Assembly: GCA_003665825.1 (NCBI GenBank)
Contig: QPFY01000046.1
Span: 1 to 32,963, forward strand
Length of the DNA: 32,963 nt
DNA from: Microbotryum silenes-acaulis
Lineage: Eukaryota; Basidiomycota; Microbotryomycetes; Microbotryales; Microbotryaceae
Direction of reading: 5' to 3'
This document shows, piece after piece, positions 11,680 through 21,511 of this stretch. Both the position numbers and the translations under genes were made by a program. A model generated the notes under the pieces. It saw only the letters and a list, made by a program, of their open reading frames with translations, had not been told where the DNA came from and did not search any database. Numbering within the stretch: the stretch's first letter is position 1; every line of letters starts with the position of its first letter.

Positions 11680-13128
11680 TCAGGCTCTAACCGAATCGAG
11701 TGCAAGCTTGCCAGCCTTGCTCAGCACTTGGATCGCAATCTCCTTGTGCTGCCGCCAATACCTGTCAAAGGCATTCGATGACCAACGGCCAAGGTTTCGG
11801 ATGTGATCCGTGTGTACACCTTCTCGAAGGTAAAACGTGGCCCCACCGGACCTAAAGGAGTGGTTATTCAAGGGCGCCCTTCCGCTCGCCTCGAGAATGT
11901 GTTTGATTCGTCGCGAGAACGCCGAGGAGGTCAGCTGTCGATGACCTCCCTCGCGCGCCCGATATGAGAACAACCGCCCTGGTGGAGGGTCGTTTAGGCG
12001 GAAATGGTTATCGATGCCACCGACCGGGCAGAAGGGCTCGCCGTCTCGCGCCGAGACTATCAGCGTGCGGCCGACACGCCGACGCACCTTGTCAAACGGG
12101 AGGTCCAACTCGTATCGGAGAGGAGCTTCGCTCGTCGCATCGATCCGGCGTGCATTGGCCACCGCTAGATGCCGCTCGGCTATGAACTCTTCGTCCGCCG
12201 AATGCGCCGTAAACTCGCCCAATCTCGCCATCGCGAAGAACGCCGCACACGCTGCAGAAAACACGGCCGTATCGAACGGACTGCACTTGTCGATCCCCGC
12301 GGCCAGGCACCTGAGGTCGTCCAAAGTCGCCGCCAATTGCTCTGGTTTGGGGCCTGGAGCTGTGGCCGCAGCCGCAGCCAGTTGCATCGTCCACAGCTTC
12401 GGATCGTAGTTCATACGCAGCCCATGCGTCGTGTGCCAAAATTCTAGGGCGGTACGGAATCGGCGGAAGTGGCTGACGCTATAGGCTCCGACGCCATTTC
12501 CCGACAACGCGATCCGAGTGAGAAATCGCCTGACGACGTCAGGATGTGCGGGGAATCGATCCCTCCGGTCGACCAACTCGTCGTCACAGTACTCGAGGTA
12601 TCGTAGAATGCACCTCGCGTACATCTCGTTCGACTCCGCCGTTCGACCTGCCGCAACCATCACCGCGTGCTCTGTCGCAGCCACTGCACACGCAAGGAGC
12701 GGACGTTGGACCGGAGTCGTCGGTGTGAGAACGAGGATTCGGTTGATACCTCGATGCGCCTTGGCGAACGCGGCGCACAGCCGCTCCTCCGGCGTGCAAT
12801 TCGTGGATGAAGCCATCGGGGCCATCTCGTTCCCGTCTGCCTCAGGTAGGTAAACGACGATGTCCCCCGAATGGGAACTGCGCAACATCGGCAATCTTGG
12901 ATTCGACGTCGACGTGAATCCCAAACAAGCCCCTGGACTACGATCTAGTTTCACAATCGGAAGTGGCGCCGCAGCCGGTGCTCCATCGCGCAGCGCCGAA
13001 CTCGACGCGTCGGCCCGACCGGTAAGCGCTCTTCCTGACTTGAACGCGCGCTCCCTAACGGCCATCGTCGGGTACGGAACGGCTCGTTGACGAAGCCTCG
13101 ACGCGGCTCGTGAATCCTCGAAAGACAT
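11680..13128 (-). CDS. Tyrosine recombinase of the Ngaro-like element
   Basis: An uninterrupted 482-residue ORF. The C-terminal half matches the tyrosine recombinase (phage integrase) fold: the first catalytic arginine lies in ARLGEF (R302), the H-x-x-R box in NHSFRSGGATF (H423, R426), followed by LGRWSS and the nucleophile in AFDRYWR (Y457). Residues about 150-250 resemble the N-terminal SAM-like core-binding region (RCILRYLEYCDDEL). It would join the circular cDNA of the element to the target by strand exchange rather than by DDE integration. It is co-oriented with RT and gag, which argues against a free-standing Crypton. The start is the first ATG of the frame; the first 110 residues are Ala/Ser/Arg-rich and may be partly unreal. 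It is the only intact ORF of this element. Confidence 0.85.
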   Translation of the reverse strand: MSFEDSRAASRLRQRAVPYPTMAVRERAFKSGRALTGRADASSSALRDGAPAAAPLPIVKLDRSPGACLGFTSTSNPRLPMLRSSHSGDIVVYLPEADGNEMAPMASSTNCTPEERLCAAFAKAHRGINRILVLTPTTPVQRPLLACAVAATEHAVMVAAGRTAESNEMYARCILRYLEYCDDELVDRRDRFPAHPDVVRRFLTRIALSGNGVGAYSVSHFRRFRTALEFWHTTHGLRMNYDPKLWTMQLAAAAATAPGPKPEQLAATLDDLRCLAAGIDKCSPFDTAVFSAACAAFFAMARLGEFTAHSADEEFIAERHLAVANARRIDATSEAPLRYELDLPFDKVRRRVGRTLIVSARDGEPFCPVGGIDNHFRLNDPPPGRLFSYRAREGGHRQLTSSAFSRRIKHILEASGRAPLNNHSFRSGGATFYLREGVHTDHIRNLGRWSSNAFDRYWRQHKEIAIQVLSKAGKLALDSVRA

Positions 13129-13433
13129 CTGTATTTTCGAGACGGCGTGCGACCCCCTCGTCCGACAAAGTGTGGGGGGAGGCCGAACGTGCCAAGCACG
13201 CGCCCGCGATCACGCGATTGTCTCGCGGCGGAGACGGGATAGGACCGGATAACCGCACAGTCGCAACCGAGGCATAAGAGCGCGGCTCTGAGTCATGATA
13301 GCGTGACATTGACAAAACAGGACGCAAGAGGGTTCGACCTCACAAACAAGCAAAGGTACACGACTTCGCAGACACAGGGATACGCAACTCCGTACGAACG
13401 AGGCTCCACCTTCCACGAAGGGAGTCAGATATC
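13129..13433. other. Spacer between RNase H remnant and recombinase
   Basis: About 300 bp with no recognisable domain. The recombinase promoter or a read-through junction of the Ngaro-like element would lie here, but I see no specific signal. Confidence 0.4.
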
Positions 13434-13709
13434 TCAGCCTATCGTCCACAGGGGCTCTCCCGCCGCCAGCAGCAACTCGCGCCCCGCCGGAAACTTCGAC
13501 AGTGGGTGCGCGATCATGAACGGGAACGGTTCGTACTGCCGCGGGCGGTCCGGCTGCCGGGACACGACGTCCGCGGGGTTCACCTTCGTCATCCGCGTGA
13601 CTTCGGCCTTCCCGCGCCTCGGACCTCCTCTCCCCGCTTCGGCACCTGCACTGCTCTCTTCTCCTCCGACTACACACTCACAACCCTCTCGCCCCCGACT
13701 TTTACGTGA
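13434..13709 (-). pseudogene. Detached C-terminal end of the Ngaro-like RNase H region
   Basis: An open minus-strand frame containing [17 protein letters not shown], which resembles the NPAD-x-x-SR motif that closes RNase H regions of DIRS-type elements. It then reads QYEPFPFMIAHPLSKF and ends at a stop at 13434-13436. It is separated from the main RNase H frame by about 240 bp of low-complexity sequence, so the domain seems interrupted there by an insertion or local expansion. That reading is an inference. Confidence 0.45.
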
Positions 13710-13765
13710 TCCTCAACCAAGCTCTATTACGTGATCCCCAGCCTCAACACTATTACGTGATCCTC
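13703..13765. repeat. Triplicated TTACGTGATCC motif
   Basis: TTACGTGATCC occurs three times, about 26 bp apart, at roughly 13703, 13729 and 13753. The motif includes ACGTGA. It sits in the segment that splits the RNase H region; the following 200 bp are CT-rich and without features. Confidence 0.65.
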
Positions 13766-13943
13766 GTGCCTCGCCTCCTCAAGCTCGCCACCTCGTCCCC
13801 GACTCCTCTGGTCTAGTTCCCCATTTCCGTAGCTTCTTTCTCTCCTTCCCTTCCGCAACTCGAATCTCGTCAAAGGTCACATCCTTGCACTCGTCCCTCG
13901 TCCTCGCCTCTTGTGAGAAGTCCCTAGAACATCTCTCAACTCG

Positions 13944-15700
13944 TCACTCGCCCTTGTCCTCGTCTCGAGCCCCTACGTCCGGCTCACCTCTCCTATCTTT
14001 GTCCTTTGTGATAGAATGCCCTTTCCTCCATCCAAGCACAACCCCGGTGTTGTCGCATTGTAGAACGAAATGTCTATCGTCTTTAGACATTCGTAACGCA
14101 GCCTCGGCCAGCGCCTCGACCGCCCACGCCTCCGCGTTCGTGATCGAGACCGAGTGTCGAGGCGGTGGCAGATCCGTCCACCCCTCGGGGAGGGCGAAGT
14201 ACGCGGAGTATCCGTTGATGACGATGCCTAGTCCGTGCATACAGGCATCCGACGCTAGCGCAAGCTTCGATGGGATCGGGAGGGCCTCGAACGACGTGGA
14301 GAATGGGCCTTCCGACAAGAGGAACCTTCTCCAGTATTCGAGTTGATCGTACGTGCGACGGTCCAGGCGACGCGCCCGCGAAACCGCCTTCCGGTCCCCG
14401 TACGCGATACACTGTCTGTATAGACAGTTGAGATGGGTCCGTAATGCAGTATGTAGGCGACATACCCCAACGACCCAGTGACCGACTCGACCTCCGAGCG
14501 TTCCTTCGGATCGGCGTGGCTACCTTTCACCAAGGTGTCGATCTTGTCAATGTAGCGCAGCCGCTTCTGATCGGTGACCGTCGCGGTCATTAGATCCAAA
14601 TCCCATTCAATCCCGACGTGGACAAATTGACGCGTCCACGTGAAGCCTTTCTGCTCCGCGAGGCGCCAGCCGAGGGATCGTACGAAATGAAGAATGGCTT
14701 CTTGCGATATGGCATCCGACGTTCGGACCGCGCAAACATCGTCAACCATCTTGAAGATTGACACGCCGGGGAACTTCCATTCGACCAAGTCTTGGGCCAG
14801 GTCCGCAACGTTCCCAAAGACACCAGGAGTAGTCCTGCCACCGAAGCATGGGACTCGTCGTACGAAGATGAGGCCGCGCCACAAGATGCACATGCTCGAT
14901 CGCTGGTCCCATCGCAAAGGGAGTTGGTAGAACGCATCGGCGAAATCCCAACCGCAGACTTCCGCCGTCAAGGGAAGCTCGCGCAACTTGCGGTACAACA
15001 TGGGCAAGGTCGTCCAACGGCAAGGGAAATCCGCAGATTTCGGGTCGTCATTAATGGAAACGAGTTCCGGACGGCTAGACGAACCACTCCGTTGCGACGG
15101 TCCATGCCCGCTCGTCGACGGATGATTCGCTTCGTCAGGGTCTGTAGTTCGATCGATCGGTTTCGCCTTCGGGTAAGACAGATTTTCGATCTGTCTCCAC
15201 TTCGGCGGCATTCCGGGCGCTACTGACTTCGGCACATAGCTGATCGGATTCGTGCGGAAAGGACCGATCGCGGCCTCGAGCTCGTCCTTGTCGTACGGGC
15301 CCGCGATGTACCCGAGATCGAGCATGCGCTCCATCTCGCCGTCCATGACCAGTTGTTGCTCCTCACTGAGCGGTGCGTTCTTCGCGATGTGACGCTCCGA
15401 CGGAGGGTCCTTGATGCCGAAATCAAAGCCCTCTCGGATCTGCTTCGGTATAGCGGCCAGGTACGGCGCGACGTGCGCGACCCTTGCGAGTGCCTTAATG
15501 TTGGCTTCGAACGCACCAGCATCGAGCGGCGTAACAATCTTGTACATCGCATCATGGAACGAGTCGACTTCGCGGGCCATGATTCGCATGCGAGCGGAAG
15601 TTTCGGGCACTGGCGAAGAGCCCGGCGCGGGCATTGAAGGCACGAACGGGACGTCTCCTTTGCTGCCAGCCGCGACAGGTTCGAGTGGAGCCCTGCCCAT
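13944..15700 (-). pseudogene. Reverse transcriptase-RNase H of the Ngaro-like element, frameshifted
   Basis: The minus-strand frame from 15700 has a linker, then RT motifs: PPKWRQIENLSYPKAKP (about 165-181), PCRWTTLPML, motif A GWDFADAFYQLPL (catalytic D252) and motif C FKMVDDVCAVR (318-321, the VDD form of YxDD). Thumb and connection follow (HVGIEWDLD, VTGSLGYVAYILHYG). Near 14420 the frame moves by one base. RNase H then reads [22 protein letters not shown] and [12 protein letters not shown] with its D, E and D residues and stops at 13944. RT and RNase H of this type are normally one polypeptide, so the break is an indel. There is no DIRS methyltransferase domain. Family confident; copy non-functional as read. 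Confidence 0.82.
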
Positions 15701-16205
15701 CCACGGGGTGGGCAGGTCGGTGATGCTCGGAGGGTCTGCCGGAGCAGCGCTTAGCGGGTCTGGAAATTCAAATCCAGCACGTCAGCCCTCGGCTGCGCAG
15801 GAAGGGGCAACGCCCAGCCGGTCCGTCGGGACCGGGCATCTACACGTACGCGGACGTGAGGAAGCGCGAACGGTGGGGGATTCGACCCCTGAACCAGAGA
15901 ACGGAGGCACGCGACGCGATGCCTGAGAGGTAACGACCTCAAAAAGCGGTTCGAATCGTACGGGAAACGGGTATTTAGCGTGCGGTGAGGCCCAAATTCG
16001 AGGCGAGCCGGGAGCGGGAATCGGAGGCGCGCCGGGAGCGAGAATCGGAGGCGGAGTCGAGAAAGACGGTGGAATCGAAGGCGAAGTAGGAAAGCCCGGC
16101 ATGGTAGTGGGACCCGAGGAGGTTGTTGGTACATCGGAACGGGGCGGAAGAGACTGCACGACACGAGAAGAGGGAAAGGATGGTGATGCAGACGCGCCAA
16201 CTCGG
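15701..16205 (-). other. Proline-rich linker between gag and RT
   Basis: One minus-strand frame is open from 16798 to 15782. In this stretch it is Pro/Ser-rich (APGAPPIPAPGSPRIW) followed by KYPFPVRFEPLFEV. It may be the front of pol or a disordered gag tail. No catalytic motif is visible. Confidence 0.4.
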
Positions 16206-17456
16206 TCATGCGAACCCGACGTGGGTATAAGCCTCGTGCTGGCCTTTACAGAAAGAACACGCGTGTTCACGAACGCAGGATTGGACGCAACCCCTGACGT
16301 TATAGTTGGTGCAGTATCGCTTGGTAGCGTCAGACTTGTCGACGAGCCCACCACCTTGGAGAGCGGACAAGGTTTGGTTGAAAAACCGGCACGCGGAAAC
16401 GTTGTGCTCGTCGCTTCGGCAACCTGCGCACATCTGGTAGCCTGGGGAGCCCGTGCCTTTGATGGCCTTGAAGTCCCTTGAAACCGTGGGAAAGGAGGTG
16501 TTTGCGCTGGCACGAAACGGGAATCCCGGACGGGCTGGCGAGCCTCGAAAGCCGGCCGTCTCGAACGCCCTTTTTCGGAGACACGGCGGTGGCAGGCGCG
16601 GCAGCAGGCGCGGCAGCCGCAGCGCTGAGCGGAACCACCGAAGTTACGACTACCGCTGCAGACGCAACCACTACAGGTTTGAGGAGAGGAAGAATCGGCT
16701 TCCAATCCTCGCCCCCCAGCGTTGCCTCCTCCATGGCTTGAATGCGGCCACGCGCCTCGATGAGATCGTCCACCGGGCGCTCCATCGCCCGGGCCCACGA
16801 TGACTGGTGCTCGGCCGCGAGCTCAGCCCACTTCATGGCGGGCACGTTGAGGGCAGCCGAGACCTGAGCCATGATCGACTGGTCGAAGGGTCCGAAAACC
16901 TTTATCTTCGAGACCTTGAATCCCGACCACCACAAAGAACGGACCGTCAAGTCGTATTTACGCATGATAAACCAGTTCGAGTCACAGGTCCGCATCGCAA
17001 CGGACTCGAAGTGTCGGTCAAACATCTCCGAAGGCGACAGTGCGCCTCCGACGATGATCGAGGCCGTCATCGGGTCGACCGCCTCCTTGACAAGGAGCAC
17101 ATAGGAATAGCGCGCGTCCTGCCATTGCGTGCGCGGCAGGCAACCGTCGAAGACCAGACCCGCCTCCATCCGCGCCTTGAAACCCACACCATAATGCAGA
17201 CTCACTTGACTTTTTGGTGTCGTGACAGACACGACATCGGAGGATCCTTGCGATCCTTCGCCCACTTGATCATTTCGGCAGAGATGCCGAACAAGGCGCC
17301 ATCGTAAGTGGTACACGCCGTCGTGTCCAGGGCGCCGGAGAGTTGCATCGGGGGCAATTGCGGGGCCACGCCCGCGGCGCCACCGATCGTTGCCGCCGGC
17401 GACTCTGTGGATGAGAGCGCAGCGTGGTCGTTGGTAGAGGTCGAAGCAGTCGTCAT
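16206..17456 (-). pseudogene. Gag-like protein with zinc knuckle, Ngaro-like element, frameshifted
   Basis: The minus-strand ATG at 17456 opens MTTASTSTNDHAALSSTESP, a Ser/Thr-rich start. Near 17215 the frame changes to one reading ALSPSEMFDRHFESV, NWFIMRKYDLTVRSLWWSGF and VPAMKWAELAAEHQSSWARA, then an Ala/Val-rich stretch. A second change near 16560 leads to MCAGCRSDEHNVSACRFF, a C-x2-C-x4-H-x4-C zinc knuckle, and RYCTNYNVRGC...HACSFCKGQHEAYTH, a second Cys/His cluster typical of DIRS-type Gag. Such proteins package element RNA. It lies directly upstream of RT in the same orientation. At least two indels break it. Confidence 0.65.
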
Positions 17457-17619
17457 TGTCGGTACCGATAGGGTCGATCGAAAAGTTTCGCGAGTGTAGA
17501 GGCAATGAGCACTGTCGTTCGAGCGAAACGAATAAGGTGCAGAAGCGAACAGGCATTTCTCTCGCCTACTCCACTCTGAGCGCATGCGCGCCACCCCCAG
17601 GGGGCGGCCCACCCGTGCT
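17457..17619. other. Presumed 5' leader of the Ngaro-like element
   Basis: 163 bp between the gag start and the first base of block B. It should contain the promoter and the 5' terminal repeat. I see no copy of it at the other end of the element. Confidence 0.35.
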
Positions 17620-17807
17620 CCCGTTGGTCGCCACTGGCAGCCTCCGGCCGCGACGCCCTCCGGCCTTCTCTGGCCACCTGCCGAATAGGAACTTTGCTTC
17701 CCTCGTGCTCGTCACTCAACTGTGATCCCCTGGGGCCTTGGTAGCCCGGGCACGTGGCACGGTGGTACTAAAAGCGACGTCAACAGCACGGTCTAATACC
17801 AGCTACA

Positions 17808-20473
17808 ATGTCTGCTACAAGTCTCAATCCACCTATGCGCCACCTCTTTTCATGCACTCCACACACTTGGTTCGAGCCACCTCCGCCCGGCGACGCGCCT
17901 GATTACTCAACCGCTCCGCGTATGCAGGCCAACGCTGGAACTTCGTTCGATTGCGCCGCACGTTTGGGAGGACTGAGATGGGGCGAATACTCTTCTCCTG
18001 GCGACAGGATCGTCGACTCGTTCTTTGGTCTACTCGACTTACACCCATCGCTGCTCGAGCTCTTCGAAGCCAAGATTGCCGTCATTGAGGCGATGGGTTC
18101 GACCAGGGCTGGCCGCAGGGCTCGGATTACCGAAGACGAGGTCCAAAACACATTTGCCATTCTCTCTGACGGCCTAGGAGGTGCAACGTGCGAGCTGCTC
18201 GACCATTATGCCTCGATCAGCGAAGCCAACTTCACATCCACGACCAGTGGCTACTGGGTAAAGTTGCGCAGCGTCCAAGGGCTATCATACCGAACGCGGG
18301 GCGATGCCATCCTGGAAATTGGCCGTGGGGTTGACGACTCAGCAGTTGTTGTCTCGTCAATCGCGATCGAGTTCAAGCGGGGACCCGTGCATCACACGGC
18401 GGCCAAAGGGCCCCCTCCATCCGGATCCAACTCGGCGATCCCAGTGCTCGATCACGTGTCGCCGGTGCCGCTGCAGAATTTGGAGACGCAAGTCTCGGTC
18501 GGTCCCGACGCCATAGCCACGAAGGTAAGACATGCGACGTGCTCATTTTCATTCGAATCGGCCCTGGAGCTTCCGTCTGATCTAACTTTGTTCGCGTGTT
18601 TTTTGCAGGCCATCATTCAGTGCGCTTCCCAAAGCTGCCGGTTCTTTCTCCTGTTCTCGGTGCCGTTTTTTCAGATCGGTGAACTGGGTACGTTGCGCCT
18701 TCGGTTTCGAGCTGTGCATGGTGTAACGGTCACGCAGTGCCACTGATGCATGCAACTGCGCAATCTTGGGTTCTTCACACACAGTTGAACACCAAACCGC
18801 CGACGCTGCAAGAGCAAGCGATGCGGCAGCTTCGACCGCGGTAGCCTCCACCTCGACGGCACCAATGCCTGGCACGTCCAATCCATCGACCCCACCCCCC
18901 CTATCACGACCGAGGCGAGCGCCCCACCCACTGTTCGAAGACAGTATAGCCTGCTCCTCCAAGAGTTGGCGCGATGGGTCGAGCGCTATCCAGGCACCTC
19001 GCTCCAGCCCGCCGAGACCCTCGGCGTTGACGTCCCGACGCGGTCGTTCGTCGTGTCTTTCATTGCTCTGGCGTTCACAGCCGTGATGAAGGTGCCCGAC
19101 CCGGGCAAAGCTAGCGTCAAAGAATTGCTCGACGCCAACGCTAACACATCGAATCAGTCGCGACCTCGCGCCGACTCGGACTCGGACCGTGAAGATCCCT
19201 CCTACGAGCCGGCATACAAAGCACCGAAAACGTCGGCCATCGGCATCGGTACTCGCTCTTCAAGGCGACTGGCAGGCGACCCCCCGCTAACTCAAGCCAG
19301 GGATTCGAATCGGCCCGTCACCCCGCCCGTCTCCGAAGAGGCCGGGTCCGACCTCTCCTCTGGCGCGCTCACTCCTGAGGCTCTCTGCTTCTCGTCCCCT
19401 CCTGCGTTGACGGACCGGAGTCCGACGACATCGCCGGTTTCCGGCTCGCTTCCTTCATCGAAATCGATCACAATCGCTCACGATCGCAATTTCGTGATCC
19501 AGGCGAGGGTGTCGAACGCCCACTGGTCCATGATGGTGCGTCACACATTTTGACCATGCTGCTCCCGTCCCTGCACTCGTGGCTCCGCTCACCGAACGTG
19601 TCCTCTTGTGCTCTTTGCAGTCGTACACGGGCACGAGCCGCGTCAATCTGGTCGAAATCGACTTTGATATCGTCTCCTCCGTTCGTTCCGACTCGCCCCT
19701 TCCGTCCGTTCTGTCGTCGAACCCTTCCCCGGCCACCGACTTCATCCGGAGCCTCCATTTGTCTGATGCCGTTTTGCGATGGTTGACGGAAGACCCCAAG
19801 GATGAGCTCGAAGACGATCGGATCCCGCTGGAACTCTTCGATCACTTCGAGACCACGGCGGATCTTCGCCTGGAGAAGCAGGTTGGGACGGGAAGTACGG
19901 CTGACGGGTATCTTGCAAACGTGTTGCGAGTCAACCCACGTTGGTCCTCCCCGGCCGATCGCGAGGTCCCCCTTGTTGGCCACCCTACTCCAAACACGAA
20001 GTACTTTCTCAAGCTTGTGACGTGTAACTATGTTGGCTCGGTCGTCCGGGAGACGCTGTTTTATCAGCACGTTTTTCCCCACCTTCCCGATCGGCTCCAA
20101 CAACATCTGCCACAATATCACGGCACGTACCGCGGTATCAACGGCAATGGGTACGCTATGGTGCTTGAGGACGTGGGGACCCACATGAATTACTCCGAGT
20201 TTTATGAACGGTCTGGCCAATGGCAGTAAGTCTTCGGGTCGCGGCAAGTTGTCGACGACACGATCTTCTTTCGCGATGAAATCCAGCTCAGCGTGATGCT
20301 GACACCTGTTCTTTCACTTCGTACTCGCCATGTGCAGGGAGATCGAGAAGGCTTTCGTTGAGCTTGGAATTGTTCACAACGATATCCGCCAGGGGAACGT
20401 CTTGGTTCGACCCGACGACGGGGGCTTTTGCTTCGTCGACTGGGGACGATCTTATCTCAAACTTCGAGCGTGA
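17808..20473 (+). pseudogene. Second copy of the REase-like/kinase-like gene, with a one-base frameshift
   Basis: Exons map one-to-one to the block A gene: 17808-18524, 18609-18687, 18785-19535, 19621-20225, 20338-20473, with identical splice sites. Exon 1 is one codon shorter and differs at about 18089-18250, where EAMGSTRAGRRARITEDEV replaces the block A residues. In exon 3, at about 18893, a run of five C is four C, which shifts the frame and leads to a stop at about 19086, before the kinase-like part. The D/ExK region and the HNDIRQGN and VDWG motifs are still encoded downstream. Either this copy is a recent pseudogene or the C-run is an assembly error. If the error is real and corrected, the gene would be intact. 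Confidence 0.75.
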
Positions 20474-20681
20474 AGCTCCCTCTCTCCCCCCCCTCTACTC
20501 TATTATCTCTCTCTCTCTCTCGGCAATACTCGTGATCTCTTCACTTCCTCTCCCTTTCTCTCGGCAACGCTCGTAAGATTCACCCCTCTTCTAGACCTGT
20601 CTCTCCTCTACTATAGCTTTATATATCATATGCACTTCCCTCAGTTTTGTCTGCAATGCGCAATGCTCAATATTTTGCTCT

Positions 20682-20701
20682 GTCCAGCTTCGTAGCTGGA
20701 C
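20682..20701. other. Perfect 8-bp hairpin in the 3' flank (block B)
   Basis: GTCCAGCT-TCGT-AGCTGGAC, identical to 10650-10669 of block A. Confidence 0.6.
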
Positions 20702-21047
20702 TGCGGCCCCCAGACCCAAACGGGCGACAGCTTCTTACCGGTTCGGCTAGGACCATAGCAAGCATTGAGGCGCCTACAGACCACGTGATCTCCACTTAGC
20801 AGTCATGGCCAACTTCTGATAATTTTCTTCAAAAAGTCCGAGATTCGGATTCGAACTGTTATTCTCATCAGCTTTCTGCCCTAAAACTCAGGCTACTCAT
20901 AGCGAATTGCTTCTTGTGGAAGGCTTCGGAAGCGCAAGCCGACGACATGATCCCATGCTTATTTCTCGACGAAGACCAGGACTGCTATTTGAACGGACGA
21001 TGACTGATCGATTATCGCCGCTCACCAACACGACGATCGCCGATCTC

Positions 21048-21063
21048 CTCGCCTTAAGGCGAG
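21048..21063. other. 16-bp perfect palindrome at the left edge of the CACTA-like element
   Basis: CTCGCCTTAAGGCGAG is its own reverse complement. It overlaps the place where the left terminus of the element should be, immediately before GAGGGCC, which is matched at the right end. Confidence 0.55.
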
Positions 21064-21095
21064 GGCCGTAGAGAGCGGGGAATTCCACCCTCGGA

Positions 21096-21374
21096 GGGAA
21101 ATACCCGAGGTCTCGTCTGGTATTTACAAAAGCGCGCTTGGGTAATACCCGACAGCCTGGTATTTCCAGTTTTACCACGCGCCTGGGTATTTCCAGGGCG
21201 CAGGGTGTTATTTCCACGCGCGCGCTGATTTTACCCAAGCGCGTGGTAATTCCAGCCGTCACTTGGAAATACCAGGCCGTCGGGTATTACCCAGACGCCT
21301 GGGTATTTCTAGGTCGCGAGGTGATATCGCCCAGGCCGAAGGAGATTCTGCCCAGGCGCGTGGTAATACCAGCC
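21096..21374. repeat. Left subterminal array of dyad motifs
   Basis: About eleven short motifs alternate in both orientations, of two kinds: CTGGTATTTCCAG (arms CTGG/CCAG) and GGGTAATACCC (arms GGGTA/TACCC). Spacing is about 20-30 bp. The same motifs fill the right end. In plant CACTA elements such subterminal repeats bind the TNPA accessory protein; a like role here is inferred. Confidence 0.8.
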
Positions 21375-21511
21375 GGCACCATTCTTACCATCGCCCGGTG
21401 GTTTTCCCAGCCAGGTATGGATCTAGATCCTAGTCATACCGCTACTCTCAGCTGTCTCAGCATGAGCCAAATGACTTCTAGCCTAGCAGATGGAAAACAG
21501 CTGGGAATGGA

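Larger units (their letters stand above)
11680..17456 (-). mobile_element. Degenerate Ngaro/DIRS-type tyrosine-recombinase retrotransposon
   Basis: On the minus strand the order is gag (17456-16206), RT and RNase H (15700-13434), then tyrosine recombinase (13128-11680). In DIRS and PAT elements the recombinase usually lies before or overlaps RT; a gag-RT-RH-YR order is that of Ngaro elements. No integrase, protease or methyltransferase is seen. Ngaro elements carry split direct repeats (A1 at one end, B1-A2-B2 at the other). I did not find them by eye, so the outer limits given are coding limits only. Gag and RT/RH carry frameshifts; the recombinase ORF is intact. Confidence 0.75.
17620..20939 (+). 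repeat. Segmental duplication, block B (direct partner 7561-10920)
   Basis: Same orientation as block A. Relative to A it lacks three bases in exon 1 (one codon, in the divergent patch near 18160), one C near 18893, and a few bases in the 3' flank (a C-run gain at about 20490, losses near 20883 and 20915). Otherwise it is near identical by eye. Left flank is the Ngaro-like element, right flank leads into the Tnp2/CACTA-like element. Confidence 0.92.

Noticed and set aside
11680..13128. Stand-alone Crypton
   Set aside because: The recombinase is in line and co-oriented with gag and RT-RNase H, as in Ngaro elements. Kept open only as a refutation test.
15782..16798. Separate proline-rich gene on the minus strand
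   Set aside because: It overlaps the gag and pol regions of the Ngaro-like element in another frame. Only its 3' part may be real, as a linker.
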